Notes: generated from the sequence alone by a model not told the origin. A DNA stretch of 64,000 nucleotides from Beijerinckia indica subsp. indica ATCC 9039 (GCF_000019845.1 NC_010581.1:310001-374000); one strand, 5' to 3'; shown: positions 34,870 to 44,728, counted from the first letter of the stretch. Translations and numbers: made by a program.

Positions 34870-36576
34870 TTGAAAAAAGGAAGTTACCAGGATTTGTTGC
34901 ATGGACGCGCCGGACAGGCGCGCCAAGACCCGCGCGGAGTTTTGCTCCGTCGGTCGTCTCATCTCAAGCTTGGCGTCATATCGTTGGAAGCAATAACGTC
35001 CATCTCTTCGCAAGGCAACCAGGGAAGCGCCGGCAGGCCCCGCATCCAAGCGGCCAAAAGTTCACTGCGGCTGGCTTTGCTCGTTATTCCTTCCGCCATA
35101 CTTTGCCTCGCTATCCTCATTGCGATCGGAGTCACGCTTCTGGACGCAAGGGGTCGCATTGTCACGGAAACGGCGTCAGGACTCAATTTGGGCGATCTCG
35201 TCCTTTCCCATGCTTTGCACGATCTCACGAGGGACCCAGACCCCGAGGCTGCGCTGATCAAACTGCGGCGGGATCTCTCCCGCCTGCGGCATATTTCTCT
35301 CCGCTTCGTCAGTGATCCGGCCCTGGGCGGCAACGAACACGAGGGGGACGCGCCGTCAGGGGGGAAGAACCAGGACACGCCAGGTCCTGCTGATACCCCC
35401 CTCGTTCCTTGGCCCGAGCCGAGCCGGAGAGCCACGCGCGCCGCGCCGCTCTGGTTCGAGGCCATGTTCGAACCGGCGCGGATCGTCAAAACCTATCCTG
35501 TCGTGCTGTCCCTGGCGGGGGACACGGAAAAAATCAGGGGTTCTTTCGTCATGGCGACACGCCCCGGTGACGAAGTGGCCGAGGTCTGGCGAGACCTCGT
35601 TTTTCTGACCGGACTTCTTGGCTGTCTGTCGCTGATCATCGTCGGGCTCATCGCGCTTTGTACGCATCAGGCCTTGCGGCTGTTCCATCAATTGGTGGAA
35701 GGACTTGACCGGTTGGGACGCGGCCAGTTCGCGGCCATGACCGAATTTCCGGTTCAAGAACTCGCCCAGATCGGCATGCATTTCAACCAGCTCGCGGCCA
35801 CGCTCGAGCGCAGCGAGGTGGACAAACATCATTTGATCGATCGGCTGATTTCCGTCCAGGAAAGCGAACGCAAGGAACTCGCCCGCGAATTGCACGATGA
35901 ATATGGCGCGGCGCTCTTCGGCATCCGGGCGGCCACCTCCTGCATCCTCGACTCGGCGCATGCCTTGCAGCGGCCCGAACCCGGGGAGAACCAAAACATT
36001 CAAGAGATTAGCGAACGCGCCCAGGCGATTTCCCAGCTCGCCGATACGATCCAGAAACAGAATCGTCGCATTCTTGAACGGATCCGCCCCGCTGTCCTGC
36101 ATCGGATGGGTCTGCCCGAGGCCCTGCGCCATCTTGTCGAGGATTGGCAAACGCATCACAAAGGTTTCTCCTGTGCCCTGACCCTTGCGGTGGACTCGGC
36201 GAGTTTCGATGAAGAGGTGAGCCTGACCTTTTATCGCCTGGTGCAGGAATGCCTGACCAATATAGCGCGGCATTCGCAAGCCCGATCGGCCCGGATCACG
36301 CTGGCACTCGTTGCCGCTTCGGCACACCCGGAGGAGGGTGTTTCAGAGCCGGGCCAAAATCTCTGCCTGCGGATCGAGGATGACGGGATCGGCCTGCCGC
36401 CGTCTTTCCGGTTCGGTTTCGGTTTCCTCGGCATGAGCGAAAGGGTCCGCAAGCTTGCCGGGTGCTTGCGGATCGAAAACGCCTTGCCCCACGGCACATT
36501 AATCGAGGCGCTTATTCCGCTGCCTCGTTCTTCTTATGCCAAGTCTCACCCTTGGTATGAGGCATCGAACCCATAA
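34870..36576 (+). CDS. NarX/UhpB-type sensor histidine kinase (HisKA_3)
   Basis: Up to 568 residues; the start is unclear, because the frame opens with a TTG and no good ribosome site is visible, and the first 60 residues have no conserved features. Two membrane helices (RLALLVIPSAILCLAILIAIG and VFLTGLLGCLSLIIVGLIAL) enclose a periplasmic sensor of about 150 residues. A HAMP-like linker, then the HisKA_3 phospho-acceptor QESERKELARELHDEYGA with His342, and a HATPase_c domain with LVQECLTNIARHSQA and RIEDDGIGLP follow. Its partner is probably the NarL-type regulator at 37183, separated by one opposite-strand gene. The signal is unknown. Confidence 0.9.
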   Translation: MKKGSYQDLLHGRAGQARQDPRGVLLRRSSHLKLGVISLEAITSISSQGNQGSAGRPRIQAAKSSLRLALLVIPSAILCLAILIAIGVTLLDARGRIVTETASGLNLGDLVLSHALHDLTRDPDPEAALIKLRRDLSRLRHISLRFVSDPALGGNEHEGDAPSGGKNQDTPGPADTPLVPWPEPSRRATRAAPLWFEAMFEPARIVKTYPVVLSLAGDTEKIRGSFVMATRPGDEVAEVWRDLVFLTGLLGCLSLIIVGLIALCTHQALRLFHQLVEGLDRLGRGQFAAMTEFPVQELAQIGMHFNQLAATLERSEVDKHHLIDRLISVQESERKELARELHDEYGAALFGIRAATSCILDSAHALQRPEPGENQNIQEISERAQAISQLADTIQKQNRRILERIRPAVLHRMGLPEALRHLVEDWQTHHKGFSCALTLAVDSASFDEEVSLTFYRLVQECLTNIARHSQARSARITLALVAASAHPEEGVSEPGQNLCLRIEDDGIGLPPSFRFGFGFLGMSERVRKLAGCLRIENALPHGTLIEALIPLPRSSYAKSHPWYEASNP

Positions 36577-36581
36577 GTTTG

Positions 36582-37064
36582 CTACAGCTTCCGGAACATC
36601 ACCAATGCATCCACATCCCCCAATGTGGGATGGGCAAAGGCGCCGGGCAGAGCGCCGATAATATCAAATCCGAGAGCCTGCCAAAGGCGAACGGCCCGCT
36701 CATTCGTGCTGATGACGAAATTGAACTGCATGGCGCGAAATCTTTTGGCGCGGGCGAGGTCGAGCGAATGCAGGCACATCATGCGGGCTATGCCGCGCCC
36801 CGTGGCTTCGGGGGCGGTGATATAGCCACAATTGGCGACATGGGAGCCTCCTCCGAGTTGGTTGGCCCGCAGGTAGAAAGTGCCCAACAGCCGACCGTCT
36901 TCCTCTACGACGAAGGTTTCGCGATCGCTCCCCATCCAATAAGTGATCGCTTCCTGTTGCGGCATATCGCGAGGCAGCGCATAGGTCTCGCCCGCCCGGA
37001 TGACGGGCTCGATGATGGCCCATAGTGCCGGAGCGTCATGGGTGCCTGCGGCTCGAATGATCAA
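36582..37064 (-). CDS. GNAT-family N-acetyltransferase
   Basis: 160 residues. The acetyl-CoA loop is CGYITAPEATGRGIARMMCLHSLDLA (Q/R-x-x-G-x-G/A type), followed by FNFVISTNERAVRLWQALGFDIIGALPGAFAHP, the usual C-terminal half of the fold. Substrate unknown. The gene lies on the minus strand between the sensor kinase and response regulator genes, and converges with the kinase gene, leaving only 5 bases between their ends. Confidence 0.93.
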   Translation of the reverse strand: MIIRAAGTHDAPALWAIIEPVIRAGETYALPRDMPQQEAITYWMGSDRETFVVEEDGRLLGTFYLRANQLGGGSHVANCGYITAPEATGRGIARMMCLHSLDLARAKRFRAMQFNFVISTNERAVRLWQALGFDIIGALPGAFAHPTLGDVDALVMFRKL

Positions 37065-37182
37065 TCGTCCAATCCTTTGCGCAACGGGCCATTTCCCATG
37101 ACCAATTTGATGCGTTTATAAGGTTTGAGACGCATCGCTCAAGCGTCTGATTGAACGCGCGATATTCTCGCGGCGAGGAAGC

Positions 37183-37872
37183 ATGGAAAGCTTGAAGGCG
37201 CATCAAAAGCCCGTCACGATTCTCATCATCGAGGATCATCCGATCGTTCGTGAGGGTTGCCGGCGGCTGTTTAGCCGCAGGCCCGATATCGAGACGCATG
37301 ACGCGGCTTCAGCGGGTGCAGGCCTTGCCTGCAATAAAACCCTTCGGCCTGATGTCATCATCCTTGATGTGGACCTGCCCGATGCGAGCGGGCTCGACAT
37401 GATTCCGGCTCTTCTTCAGGACAATGACACGGCGCGGATCATCGTCTTCAGTATGTATGAGGCGCGCAATTTCGTGACCCGTGCCCTGGAATTGGGCGCC
37501 CGCGGCTATGTCACGAAGAACGACGATCCCGACATGATCCTCCAGGCCACTGATAAAGTGCTCTCGGGCGCTCTCTATCTCGGCCAGACGGTCGCGCAAA
37601 ATCTCGCTCTGGCGCAGATCGAGCCGGCCCAAGATCCGCTGCGTGATCTGAGCGAGCGGGAGCGTGAAGTGCTCCATTTCATGGGGGAGGGGAAAAGCCT
37701 CGGGGAAATCGCGCGGGCTTTGTCGCTCGGCTATAAAACCGTGGCCAATATTGTTTCCATGCTCAAGCAGAAGCTCGGTGTCACCACCAGTCCGGCTTTG
37801 ATCAAATTCGCGGTTGAATGTCGTTCGCATGAAAATCGTTCAAACGAAAATCGCGTGAAACCGGGGTTTTGA
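37183..37872 (+). CDS. NarL/FixJ-type response regulator
   Basis: 229 residues. The receiver domain (about residues 12-128) shows the acidic pair IIEDHPIVREG, phospho-acceptor Asp in VIILDVDLPDASG, Ser in IIVFSMYEA and Lys in GYVTKND. The C-terminal LuxR helix-turn-helix is LSEREREVLHFMGEGKSLGEIARALSLGYKTVAN. The Gly/Lys-rich recognition part is normal. The protein ends with an Asn/Arg-rich tail ENRSNENRV. Likely partner of the HisKA_3 kinase upstream; the TonB receptor downstream is a possible target. Confidence 0.95.
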   Translation: MESLKAHQKPVTILIIEDHPIVREGCRRLFSRRPDIETHDAASAGAGLACNKTLRPDVIILDVDLPDASGLDMIPALLQDNDTARIIVFSMYEARNFVTRALELGARGYVTKNDDPDMILQATDKVLSGALYLGQTVAQNLALAQIEPAQDPLRDLSEREREVLHFMGEGKSLGEIARALSLGYKTVANIVSMLKQKLGVTTSPALIKFAVECRSHENRSNENRVKPGF

Positions 37873-38096
37873 TCAGGAAGTCTGTTTCTTTCGCGCTTCA
37901 TCAGAGAATATGAAGTATTAAAGCCGGGAACTTTTCCATATTTCAAGATGAAATTTTCTATTTCTCAGGAAGATTCGTCTCGAATAGGGATCATTTCCTA
38001 TGAAAATCGTCGTTAAAACTTTAATTTTGCTGTTCGAGATTCGCATCTCGGTCTATAGAGTTTAAGTGGAATCAGTTTCAAATAAGAACACGTGGA

Positions 38097-40514
38097 ATGA
38101 TGGGCAGGATTTTTATCAGCTTAGGCCTCGGTGCGGCCTTTTACTCTTGTCTCCCGGCATCGGCCCGCGCGCAAACTGCTCAGGAACCCATCGCTTTGCC
38201 AACGGTCGATATCGTCTCGACCGCGCCACTCGCCAGTGGCGCCGGCATCGACAGCAACAAACTCCCGGGACTGACGCAAACACTCACCCCACGAGATTTC
38301 CAACGCACCTATTCGCCGAATGTCACGGATGCGCTGCAACAGCGGACGCCGACCGCCGTCTCGATCGACGTGAATGGCAATCCGCTTTCGCAGGATCTTT
38401 ATTATCACGGTTTCGTCGCCTCGCCGCGCCAGGGCACGCCGCAGGGGCTCGCCGTGTACCAGAATGGTATGCGTCTCAATGAGCCCTTCGGCGATACGGT
38501 CAATTGGGATCTGGTGCCACCACAGGCCATCGAGAGGACTGATATTTTCACCAATAATCCGGCCTTTGGTCTCAATGCGCTCGGTGGTGCGGTCAGCATC
38601 CAGATGAAAAATGGCTTCACCTGGCAAGGGTTTGAGGCACAGACCATGGGCGGTTCCTACGGCCGCGTCTCCGGCATGCTGCAATACGGCAAACAAATCG
38701 ATAATTTCAGCGTCTATTTCAGTGCCGACGCGACCCGCGATGGCGGCTGGCGGTATAATTCCGCCTCTTCGCAAGTCCGCCTCTATGGCGATATCGGCTA
38801 TCGTACACCCGATGCCGAAGTGCATTTTATCGCCAATGGTGGCCAGAGCCTGCTCGGTGTCGTCGGCCCGACACCTTTCAGTCTTGTCAGCAATGACTAT
38901 CGCAGTGTCTTCACCTCGCCGCAGACGACCGATAATCAGGCGGGCTCGCTGGCTTTGACCAGCCGCTTTCCCTTGAGCGCGACCTGGACGGTCAATAGCA
39001 ATTTCTATATGCGCGCCTTCAAGCAGATCCACACCGACGGCAATGACGCGAATGTCGAAGGATGCAGCAGCCGTTCTTCCTATCCGGGCCAGCTTTGCCT
39101 GCAGGATGATGAATTCGAATATCTTTTAAATGGAGGCCCGAAAACGACGGCCTTCCGCAATATGTTCGTCATCCGAAATCAGAATGGCCAGACGATCCCC
39201 TTTCAGGGGGATGATTTCGCCTATGGCACGATCGACCGGACCTATATTCATTCCCTCAGCGTCGGCACCACCTTGCAGGCGACCAATACCGACAAGATTC
39301 TGGGCCACGACAATCACGTGACCTTTGGCGGCAGCATCGATCGCAGTCAGCTGAGCTTCAGTTCCTACAGCACGCTTGGCCAGATCACGCCGGATTTCTC
39401 GGTGCAGACGACGGGTTTCCCGGGTTCCGGCTCAGTGATGCGCACGGATGGCAATCTCGCCTATGTGCCGACCTACCTCAATGGCAATACCACTTATTAC
39501 GGCGTCTATGTGATGGATACATTCGATGTGACGCCGGATATTTCGATCACTGGCGGTGGACGCTTGAATATCGCCAATATCGTTACCCATGACACGACGG
39601 GCCAGGCGAGCGAACTCAATATCAACGCTGCCTATACACGCATCAATCCTATCGGCGGACTCACCTGGCGCATCCTGCCGACGCTCACCGCTTATGCCGG
39701 TTATTCGGAGGCCAATCGTGCGCCGACACCGCTTGAACTCGATTGCGCCAATCCGACGCGTCCGTGCATTCTCGAAAACTCCCTCACGTCCGATCCCCCT
39801 TTGCAACAAGTCGTCTCACGCACGGTTGAGGCGGGCCTGCGCGGTTCGCAACCCGTTCTGGATGATGGCAGTATTGATTGGAAACTCGGCTATTTCCGCA
39901 CAGCGAACAGCAATGACATCATTACCCTCGCCAGCACGATTCCGGGGCGTGGCTATTATGCCAATGTGCCTGGCACCTTGCGGCAAGGCCTCGAACTCGG
40001 GATCGAATTTCACACGGGCGACTGGCTTGCTTATTTGAATTACGGTTTCGTCGATGCGACCTATCAATTTTCCGGCGCGCTCTCCTCGCCCAACAATCCT
40101 TACGCCGATGCCAATGGCGATGTTTTCGTCCACCCCGGCAATCACATCCCGGGTATTCCACAGCAAATGCTGAAATTCGGCGCCGATTACAAAGTGACGC
40201 CGCAATTCACGGTCGGAGGTGACGTCCTCATCATTGGCTCGCAATATTATGTGGGCGACAATTCGAACCAGAATCCGAAACTGCCGTCCTATTGGGTCGC
40301 CAATCTGCATGCTTCTTATCAGGTCAACGAGCACATCCAGTTCTTCGGTCTCATCAATAATCTCTTCAATCAGCACTATGCGACCTATGGCACATTTTAC
40401 GGGACCGACACCAACGCCCAGCTCGTGTCCAGCATTCCCTTCACCAATGATCCGCGCACGATCACGGCGGCGCAGCCGATTTCCTTCTATGGCGGAATGA
40501 AAGTCACTTTTTAA
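38097..40514 (+). CDS. TonB-dependent outer-membrane receptor
   Basis: 805 residues. A signal peptide (IFISLGLGAAFYSCLPASARAQ) is followed by the TonB-box region (LPTVDIVST), plug domain (about residues 50-170: NVTDALQQRTPTAVSIDVNG, GLAVYQNGMRLNEPFGDTVNW, NNPAFGLNALGGAVSIQMKNG), and a 22-strand barrel that ends in VTF with Phe last. VNEHIQFFGLINNLFNQHYATYGTF is the TonB-receptor C-terminal signature. Ligand unknown; no siderophore or cobalamin genes are adjacent. The leader (37873-38096) is A+T-rich and has a CGAGAT/ATCTCG hairpin near 38036-38051; I see no clear riboswitch. Confidence 0.93.
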   Translation: MMGRIFISLGLGAAFYSCLPASARAQTAQEPIALPTVDIVSTAPLASGAGIDSNKLPGLTQTLTPRDFQRTYSPNVTDALQQRTPTAVSIDVNGNPLSQDLYYHGFVASPRQGTPQGLAVYQNGMRLNEPFGDTVNWDLVPPQAIERTDIFTNNPAFGLNALGGAVSIQMKNGFTWQGFEAQTMGGSYGRVSGMLQYGKQIDNFSVYFSADATRDGGWRYNSASSQVRLYGDIGYRTPDAEVHFIANGGQSLLGVVGPTPFSLVSNDYRSVFTSPQTTDNQAGSLALTSRFPLSATWTVNSNFYMRAFKQIHTDGNDANVEGCSSRSSYPGQLCLQDDEFEYLLNGGPKTTAFRNMFVIRNQNGQTIPFQGDDFAYGTIDRTYIHSLSVGTTLQATNTDKILGHDNHVTFGGSIDRSQLSFSSYSTLGQITPDFSVQTTGFPGSGSVMRTDGNLAYVPTYLNGNTTYYGVYVMDTFDVTPDISITGGGRLNIANIVTHDTTGQASELNINAAYTRINPIGGLTWRILPTLTAYAGYSEANRAPTPLELDCANPTRPCILENSLTSDPPLQQVVSRTVEAGLRGSQPVLDDGSIDWKLGYFRTANSNDIITLASTIPGRGYYANVPGTLRQGLELGIEFHTGDWLAYLNYGFVDATYQFSGALSSPNNPYADANGDVFVHPGNHIPGIPQQMLKFGADYKVTPQFTVGGDVLIIGSQYYVGDNSNQNPKLPSYWVANLHASYQVNEHIQFFGLINNLFNQHYATYGTFYGTDTNAQLVSSIPFTNDPRTITAAQPISFYGGMKVTF

Positions 40515-40656
40515 GGGTGAAATTCCGGGAAGCGGTCGAATTCAGGAGCGCCGTAAGGCTTTCTATGCCTTTTGGAGCGCTTTCCGCGTCGCTTTCCGCC
40601 GCGGGTCGTATTAAGAGTGGGAGATTCCCGTTTAAGATCACGCTTTCGACAGCCGC

Positions 40657-41532
40657 ATGACCCCTCTGCCTTCCTCTGCCACCGCATCCGTGCAAGAAAC
40701 CCTGGCCGATCTCAGGGTCGATATTGATCGAATCGACGCCGAATTGCATCAATTGCTGATCGCGCGCGGAGAAATCATCGACCGGCTGATCGCGGTCAAG
40801 GCGCGCCAGGGCGGCGGCTCGGCCTTCAGGCCCGGGCGCGAAGCCGATATGATGCGGAAAATCGTCAGCCGTCACCGGGGCTTGCTGCCGGTCGACACGG
40901 TCGAAAGCATCTGGCGCATCATCATTTCGACTTTTACCTATGTGCAGGCGCCCTATAGCGTCCACGCCGATATCAGCGGCGGCGATGCCGCCATGCGCGA
41001 TTGCTGCCGCTTTCATTTCGGCTTCACCGTGCCCTATATCGTGCATCAGGGCACGGGGGGCGTCGTCGAGGCGGTGGCTAGCGCCAAGGGAGATCTCGGT
41101 CTTGTCAAGGTTGAGACGAGTGCCGCGGAAGGCGCCTGGTGGCGGCGGCTTGCCGAGCCTTTCGCGCCCAAAATCATCGCTCGCCTGCCTTTCGTCGAAC
41201 GTCCCGACCATCCGGCCGGGATGCCGCTTTTCGTCATCGCCAAGCCTTTGTCGGATGCGGCCTCGCGTGAGACCGTGGTTTATGCGATAGGCCTCGAACG
41301 CTGGCATGGTAGCTTGCCGGAATGTCTCGCGGCATTCGGGGGCGATATTCTCGGCAATGCGGCCGATGGCTATGGTCTTTCCCTCTTGGTCGCTGTGCCG
41401 GGTTCCGTTACGCCGCAGAGCCTGCGCGACGGCTTGCGTCAGGCGGGTGCGGGCGAGGCGCGGATCGCCGAGGTCGGCAGCCATGCGGCGCGTTTCGATC
41501 TTGAGACGAACGCGATTTCTTCCCAAAAATAA
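40657..41532 (+). CDS. Chorismate mutase (AroQ) fused to a prephenate-dehydratase-like domain
   Basis: 291 residues. The first 105 residues form an AroQ chorismate mutase: LADLRVDIDRIDAELHQLLI, RGEIIDRLIAVKA and ESIWRIIISTFTYVQAPYSV. The rest looks like the PDT/periplasmic-binding fold (VVEAVASAKGDLGLVKVET, MPLFVIAKPLSDAASRETVVY, GYGLSLLVAVPG) but lacks a plain TRF motif, so dehydratase activity should not be assumed. This architecture is common in Hyphomicrobiales next to hisC and tyrA. It provides prephenate for the two genes that follow. Confidence 0.85.
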   Translation: MTPLPSSATASVQETLADLRVDIDRIDAELHQLLIARGEIIDRLIAVKARQGGGSAFRPGREADMMRKIVSRHRGLLPVDTVESIWRIIISTFTYVQAPYSVHADISGGDAAMRDCCRFHFGFTVPYIVHQGTGGVVEAVASAKGDLGLVKVETSAAEGAWWRRLAEPFAPKIIARLPFVERPDHPAGMPLFVIAKPLSDAASRETVVYAIGLERWHGSLPECLAAFGGDILGNAADGYGLSLLVAVPGSVTPQSLRDGLRQAGAGEARIAEVGSHAARFDLETNAISSQK

Positions 41533-41534
41533 TG

Positions 41535-41643
41535 CCAAAGGCCGTAAAGGACGGCCTTTGGTTCCTTTCTTGAATTTTCACTTTTTCAAAGCGAGAGCGA
41601 AAATTCAAGAGCGGTCCAACGGTCATCTATTGTGACCGTTGGT
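41535..41643 (+). repeat. Three-hairpin intergenic repeat, copy 3
   Basis: CCAAAGGCCGT (41535-41545) pairs with ACGGCCTTTGG (41551-41561). Then come the TCTTGAATTTTC stem with its nested CTTT/AAAG stem and CCAACGGTCA/TGACCGTTGG, nearly identical to copy 1. The first stem base is 3 bases after the chorismate mutase stop and the element fills the gap to hisC. Confidence 0.9.
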
Positions 41644-41684
41644 ATTAAAGGCGGTTTCGCCAAAACCCTTTTTGGAGTCCTTTC

Positions 41685-42821
41685 ATGACCCAATCCGGCT
41701 CCTCGCCCCGTCCCTCGTCCGTGCGTCCGATGCCGCATGCGGGCGTTCTTGGCATTGAGCCCTATGTTCCGGGCAAGAGCGCCGCGCCGGGTGTGGCGAA
41801 AATCCACAAGCTGTCCTCCAACGAAACGCCGCTTGGTCCTTCGCCCGAGGCGCAAAAGGCCTTTGCCGCCAGTGCCGAAAAGCTTGCCCTTTATCCAGAT
41901 GGCGCGGCCACGCTTTTGCGCACGGCCATCGCTTCCCGCCATGGGCTCGATCCGGCGCGGATCGTCTGCGGCGCGGGTTCGGATGAATTGCTTTCGCTTC
42001 TTGCCGCCGTCTATCTCGGCCCCGGCGAAGAGGGAATTTTCACCGAGCATGGTTTTCTCGTCTATAAAATCGCGATTCTGACCGCTGGCGGCACGCCCAT
42101 CGTCGTGCCCGAGAAGGATCTCACCACCGATGTGGACGCGATTCTCGCCGCCGTCACGCCGCGGACACGGATCGTCTATATCGCCAATCCGAACAATCCG
42201 ACCGGCACCTATCTGCCCTTTGCCGAGGTCAAAAGACTGGCGACGAGCCTGCCGCCGAACGTGCTGCTCGTGCTCGATGCTGCCTATGGGGAATATGTGA
42301 CGCGCAATGATTATTCCGCCGGGCTCGAACTCGTTTCGACCCATGAGAATGTCGTGATGACCCGCACCTTCTCCAAAATCTATGGGCTCGCGGCTTTGCG
42401 GCTTGGCTGGTGCTACGCGCCTCTTGCTGTGGCCGATGCGTTGAACCGGGTGCGCGGGCCCTTTAACACCAGTGGTCCGGCTATCGCGACGGGCGTCGCG
42501 GCTCTGGCCGATCAGGCGCATATCGACCGGGCGATTGCTCATAACGAGACCTGGCTGTCCTGGCTCGGCGAGGAAATCGGGAAACTTGGATTTAAAGTCA
42601 CGCCAAGCGTTGCCAATTTTCTCCTGCTGCATTTCGAGGATCAGGCCGAGGCCCAGGCTGTTGACGCCTTTTTGTCGTCGCGCGGCCTTATTCTGCGGGC
42701 TGTGGCTTCCTATGGCCTGCCGAATTGTTTGCGCCTGACCGTTGGGACGGAGGAGGCTAATCGGCTTGTCGTAGACGGCTTGAAGGATTTTTGCCGCGAA
42801 AGGATGAAACAGCGTGGCTGA
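41685..42821 (+). CDS. hisC: HisC-type aminotransferase (histidinol-phosphate/aromatic)
   Basis: 378 residues, PLP-dependent fold type I. Motifs: [13 protein letters not shown] at the N-terminus, [37 protein letters not shown] (Asp contacting PLP), and the Schiff-base Lys in [17 protein letters not shown]. The genomic setting between chorismate mutase and tyrA suggests that it transaminates prephenate or hydroxyphenylpyruvate in tyrosine synthesis, perhaps in addition to histidinol phosphate. Ends 8 bases inside tyrA. Confidence 0.93.
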
Positions 42822-43776
42822 TGGTTTGGGCGCCCGGCTCGAGACGCCCCTGTTCGAGCAATTGACGCTCATCGGCGTTGGTCTGATCGGTTCTTCACTG
42901 GCGCGTGTCGCGAGCCGCAAGGGTCTTGCGCGCCGCATTGTCGCTTATGACAATGATCCCGATGTCCGCGCCAAGGTCGAACGGCTCGCCCTTGCCGATG
43001 TCGTTTCGCCGAGCCCGGAAAAAGCCGTGCAGGGCGCCGATCTCGTCATCCTCTGCGCGCCGGTTGGCGCCATGGGGGAGATTGCGAAAACCATCGCGCC
43101 GCATCTCGCACCAGGAACAATCGTTTCCGACGTCGGTTCGGTCAAGGAAGCGATCATCGAAGCGGTCGCGCCCGCCCTTCCGGGCCATGTGCATTTCGTG
43201 CCCGCACATCCCGTCGCGGGTACGGAATATTCGGGGCCCGCGGCCGGTTTCGCCACTTTGTTCTTGAATCGCTGGTGCATTCTGACACCGACGCCAGACA
43301 TTGATCCGGAGATTGTCGCGCGGGTCGAGAGCTTCTGGAGCGCGGCTGGCGCCAATGTCGAGATCATGAAGGCGACGCATCATGATCTGGTGCTCGCCAT
43401 CACCAGCCATGTGCCGCATCTCATTGCCTATAATATCGTTGGCACGGCGGCCGATCTCGAAACGGTGACGCAATCGGAAGTCATCAAATTTTCCGCCGGC
43501 GGCTTTCGCGATTTCACTCGTATCGCCGCGTCCGATCCCACTATGTGGCGCGATATTTTCCTGAATAATAAGAGCGCCGTCATCGAAATGCTCGGCCGTT
43601 TCACCGAGGATCTGATCGCGCTGCAACGTATGATCCGCCACGAGGATGGTGACGGCTTGTTCAAATTGTTCACGCGCACACGCGCGATCCGCCGCAACAT
43701 TATCGAACAGGGTCAGGAAACAGCAGCTCCTGATTTCGGCCGCGGCGTGGCGAAGGATACGGATGAAGAAAGGTGA
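42814..43776 (+). CDS. tyrA: Prephenate/arogenate dehydrogenase
   Basis: 320 residues. It oxidises and decarboxylates prephenate or arogenate toward tyrosine. The N-terminal Rossmann segment [21 protein letters not shown], then [22 protein letters not shown], the substrate motif [11 protein letters not shown] and the helix [22 protein letters not shown] identify a monofunctional TyrA/TyrC. GTG start, overlapping hisC by 8 bases, so the two are coupled. Confidence 0.95.
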
Positions 43777-43811
43777 AGGGTGGGGGATGTATGCTGATTG
43801 CCGTTGATTAC

Positions 43812-44711
43812 TCAGTAGATACCCTCAACGCGTTGCAACGCCGGCGCTGCGAAATCAACAAATGCTCGAACGGTCGGCCGTAGGAATTTTGAAGAGGGAT
43901 AGACCAGAAAGAACTCAGTCGGCTCGATTTCATATTCTGGAAGCACTCGGATGAGCGAGCCGTTTTTCAGTTCGTCCGCTACAAGTAAAACCTGTGCGGT
44001 CCCGATGCCTTTGCCTGTTCTCAGCGCACCGACCAGAACCTGTGCATTGTTCGTGATCAGCCTGGGTCGAACTGAGATTTCGATTTTCTGGTTCCCCTTG
44101 TGAAGAGGGAGTACCCCACCGGAAAGAGAGGCGTTGGTCACCACCATGTCGTGGCCACTCAAATCTTCGCAAACTCTTACTGGTCCACAGCGTTCGAGAT
44201 ATTCTGGTGAGGCGACGAGGATTCTTCTACTGAGCCCGATACGCCGCATAATCAGGTTTTGATCGACCGGTCTCCCCATACGCAGGGCGAGATCCACATT
44301 TTCGTGGATCAGATCAACCGTTCGATTCTCAAGGATCAGCTCTACGGTGACGGCCGCATAGCGATCCTGAAATTCTGCGACAATCTGGTGTAAGTGGCGC
44401 TCGCCGATGCAGGTCGGCCCGTGCAAACGGAGATTTCCACGGATTGCGCCAACGTCGCTCCGGACGCTTTCAATGGCTGAATCGATAACGGCTAGGGCGC
44501 TACCTGCTGCCTCATAGAGCGCCAATCCCTGCGCGGTCGGTCGCATGGCGCGCGGGTTTCTTTCGATGAGCCTCGCGCCCGTATGTTCCTCCAAATTGCG
44601 CAGTAGCTTGCTAACCGCAGGCTGTGAAATGCCGAGGTCCGTAGCCGCCGCGGTCATCGAGCCCCTCTCGACAATACGAACGAAGGCGCGGAGGGCGGTT
44701 GAGAGGTCCAT
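43812..44711 (-). CDS. LysR-family transcriptional regulator
   Basis: 299 residues. The N-terminal winged helix is MDLSTALRAFVRIVERGSMTAAATDLGISQPAVSKLLRNLEEHTG written here in pieces: FVRIVERGSMTAAATDLG, ISQPAVSKLLRNLEEHTG. The C-terminal effector domain has LRLHGPTCIGERHL and the periplasmic-binding fold typical of the CrgA subgroup. Start ATG 44711; a longer frame would run through the operator. Divergent from the hydrolase at 44810, which it probably regulates. Confidence 0.92.
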   Translation of the reverse strand: MDLSTALRAFVRIVERGSMTAAATDLGISQPAVSKLLRNLEEHTGARLIERNPRAMRPTAQGLALYEAAGSALAVIDSAIESVRSDVGAIRGNLRLHGPTCIGERHLHQIVAEFQDRYAAVTVELILENRTVDLIHENVDLALRMGRPVDQNLIMRRIGLSRRILVASPEYLERCGPVRVCEDLSGHDMVVTNASLSGGVLPLHKGNQKIEISVRPRLITNNAQVLVGALRTGKGIGTAQVLLVADELKNGSLIRVLPEYEIEPTEFFLVYPSSKFLRPTVRAFVDFAAPALQRVEGIY

Positions 44712-44713
44712 GC

Positions 44714-44728
44714 ATAACCAATAGTTAT
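44714..44728. promoter_or_regulatory. Probable LysR binding site
   Basis: ATAACCAATAGTTAT is a perfect inverted repeat (ATAAC/GTTAT, 5-base spacer) of the T-N11-A form. It lies a few bases upstream of the lysR start, where binding would autoregulate. Confidence 0.6.

Noticed and set aside
37873..38096. Possible cobalamin or other riboswitch before the TonB receptor
   Set aside because: Only one short hairpin is visible and no conserved riboswitch box could be recognised.
40657..41532. Annotation as full PheA (prephenate dehydratase)
   Set aside because: The C-terminal domain lacks a recognisable TRF catalytic motif; the context is tyrosine synthesis.
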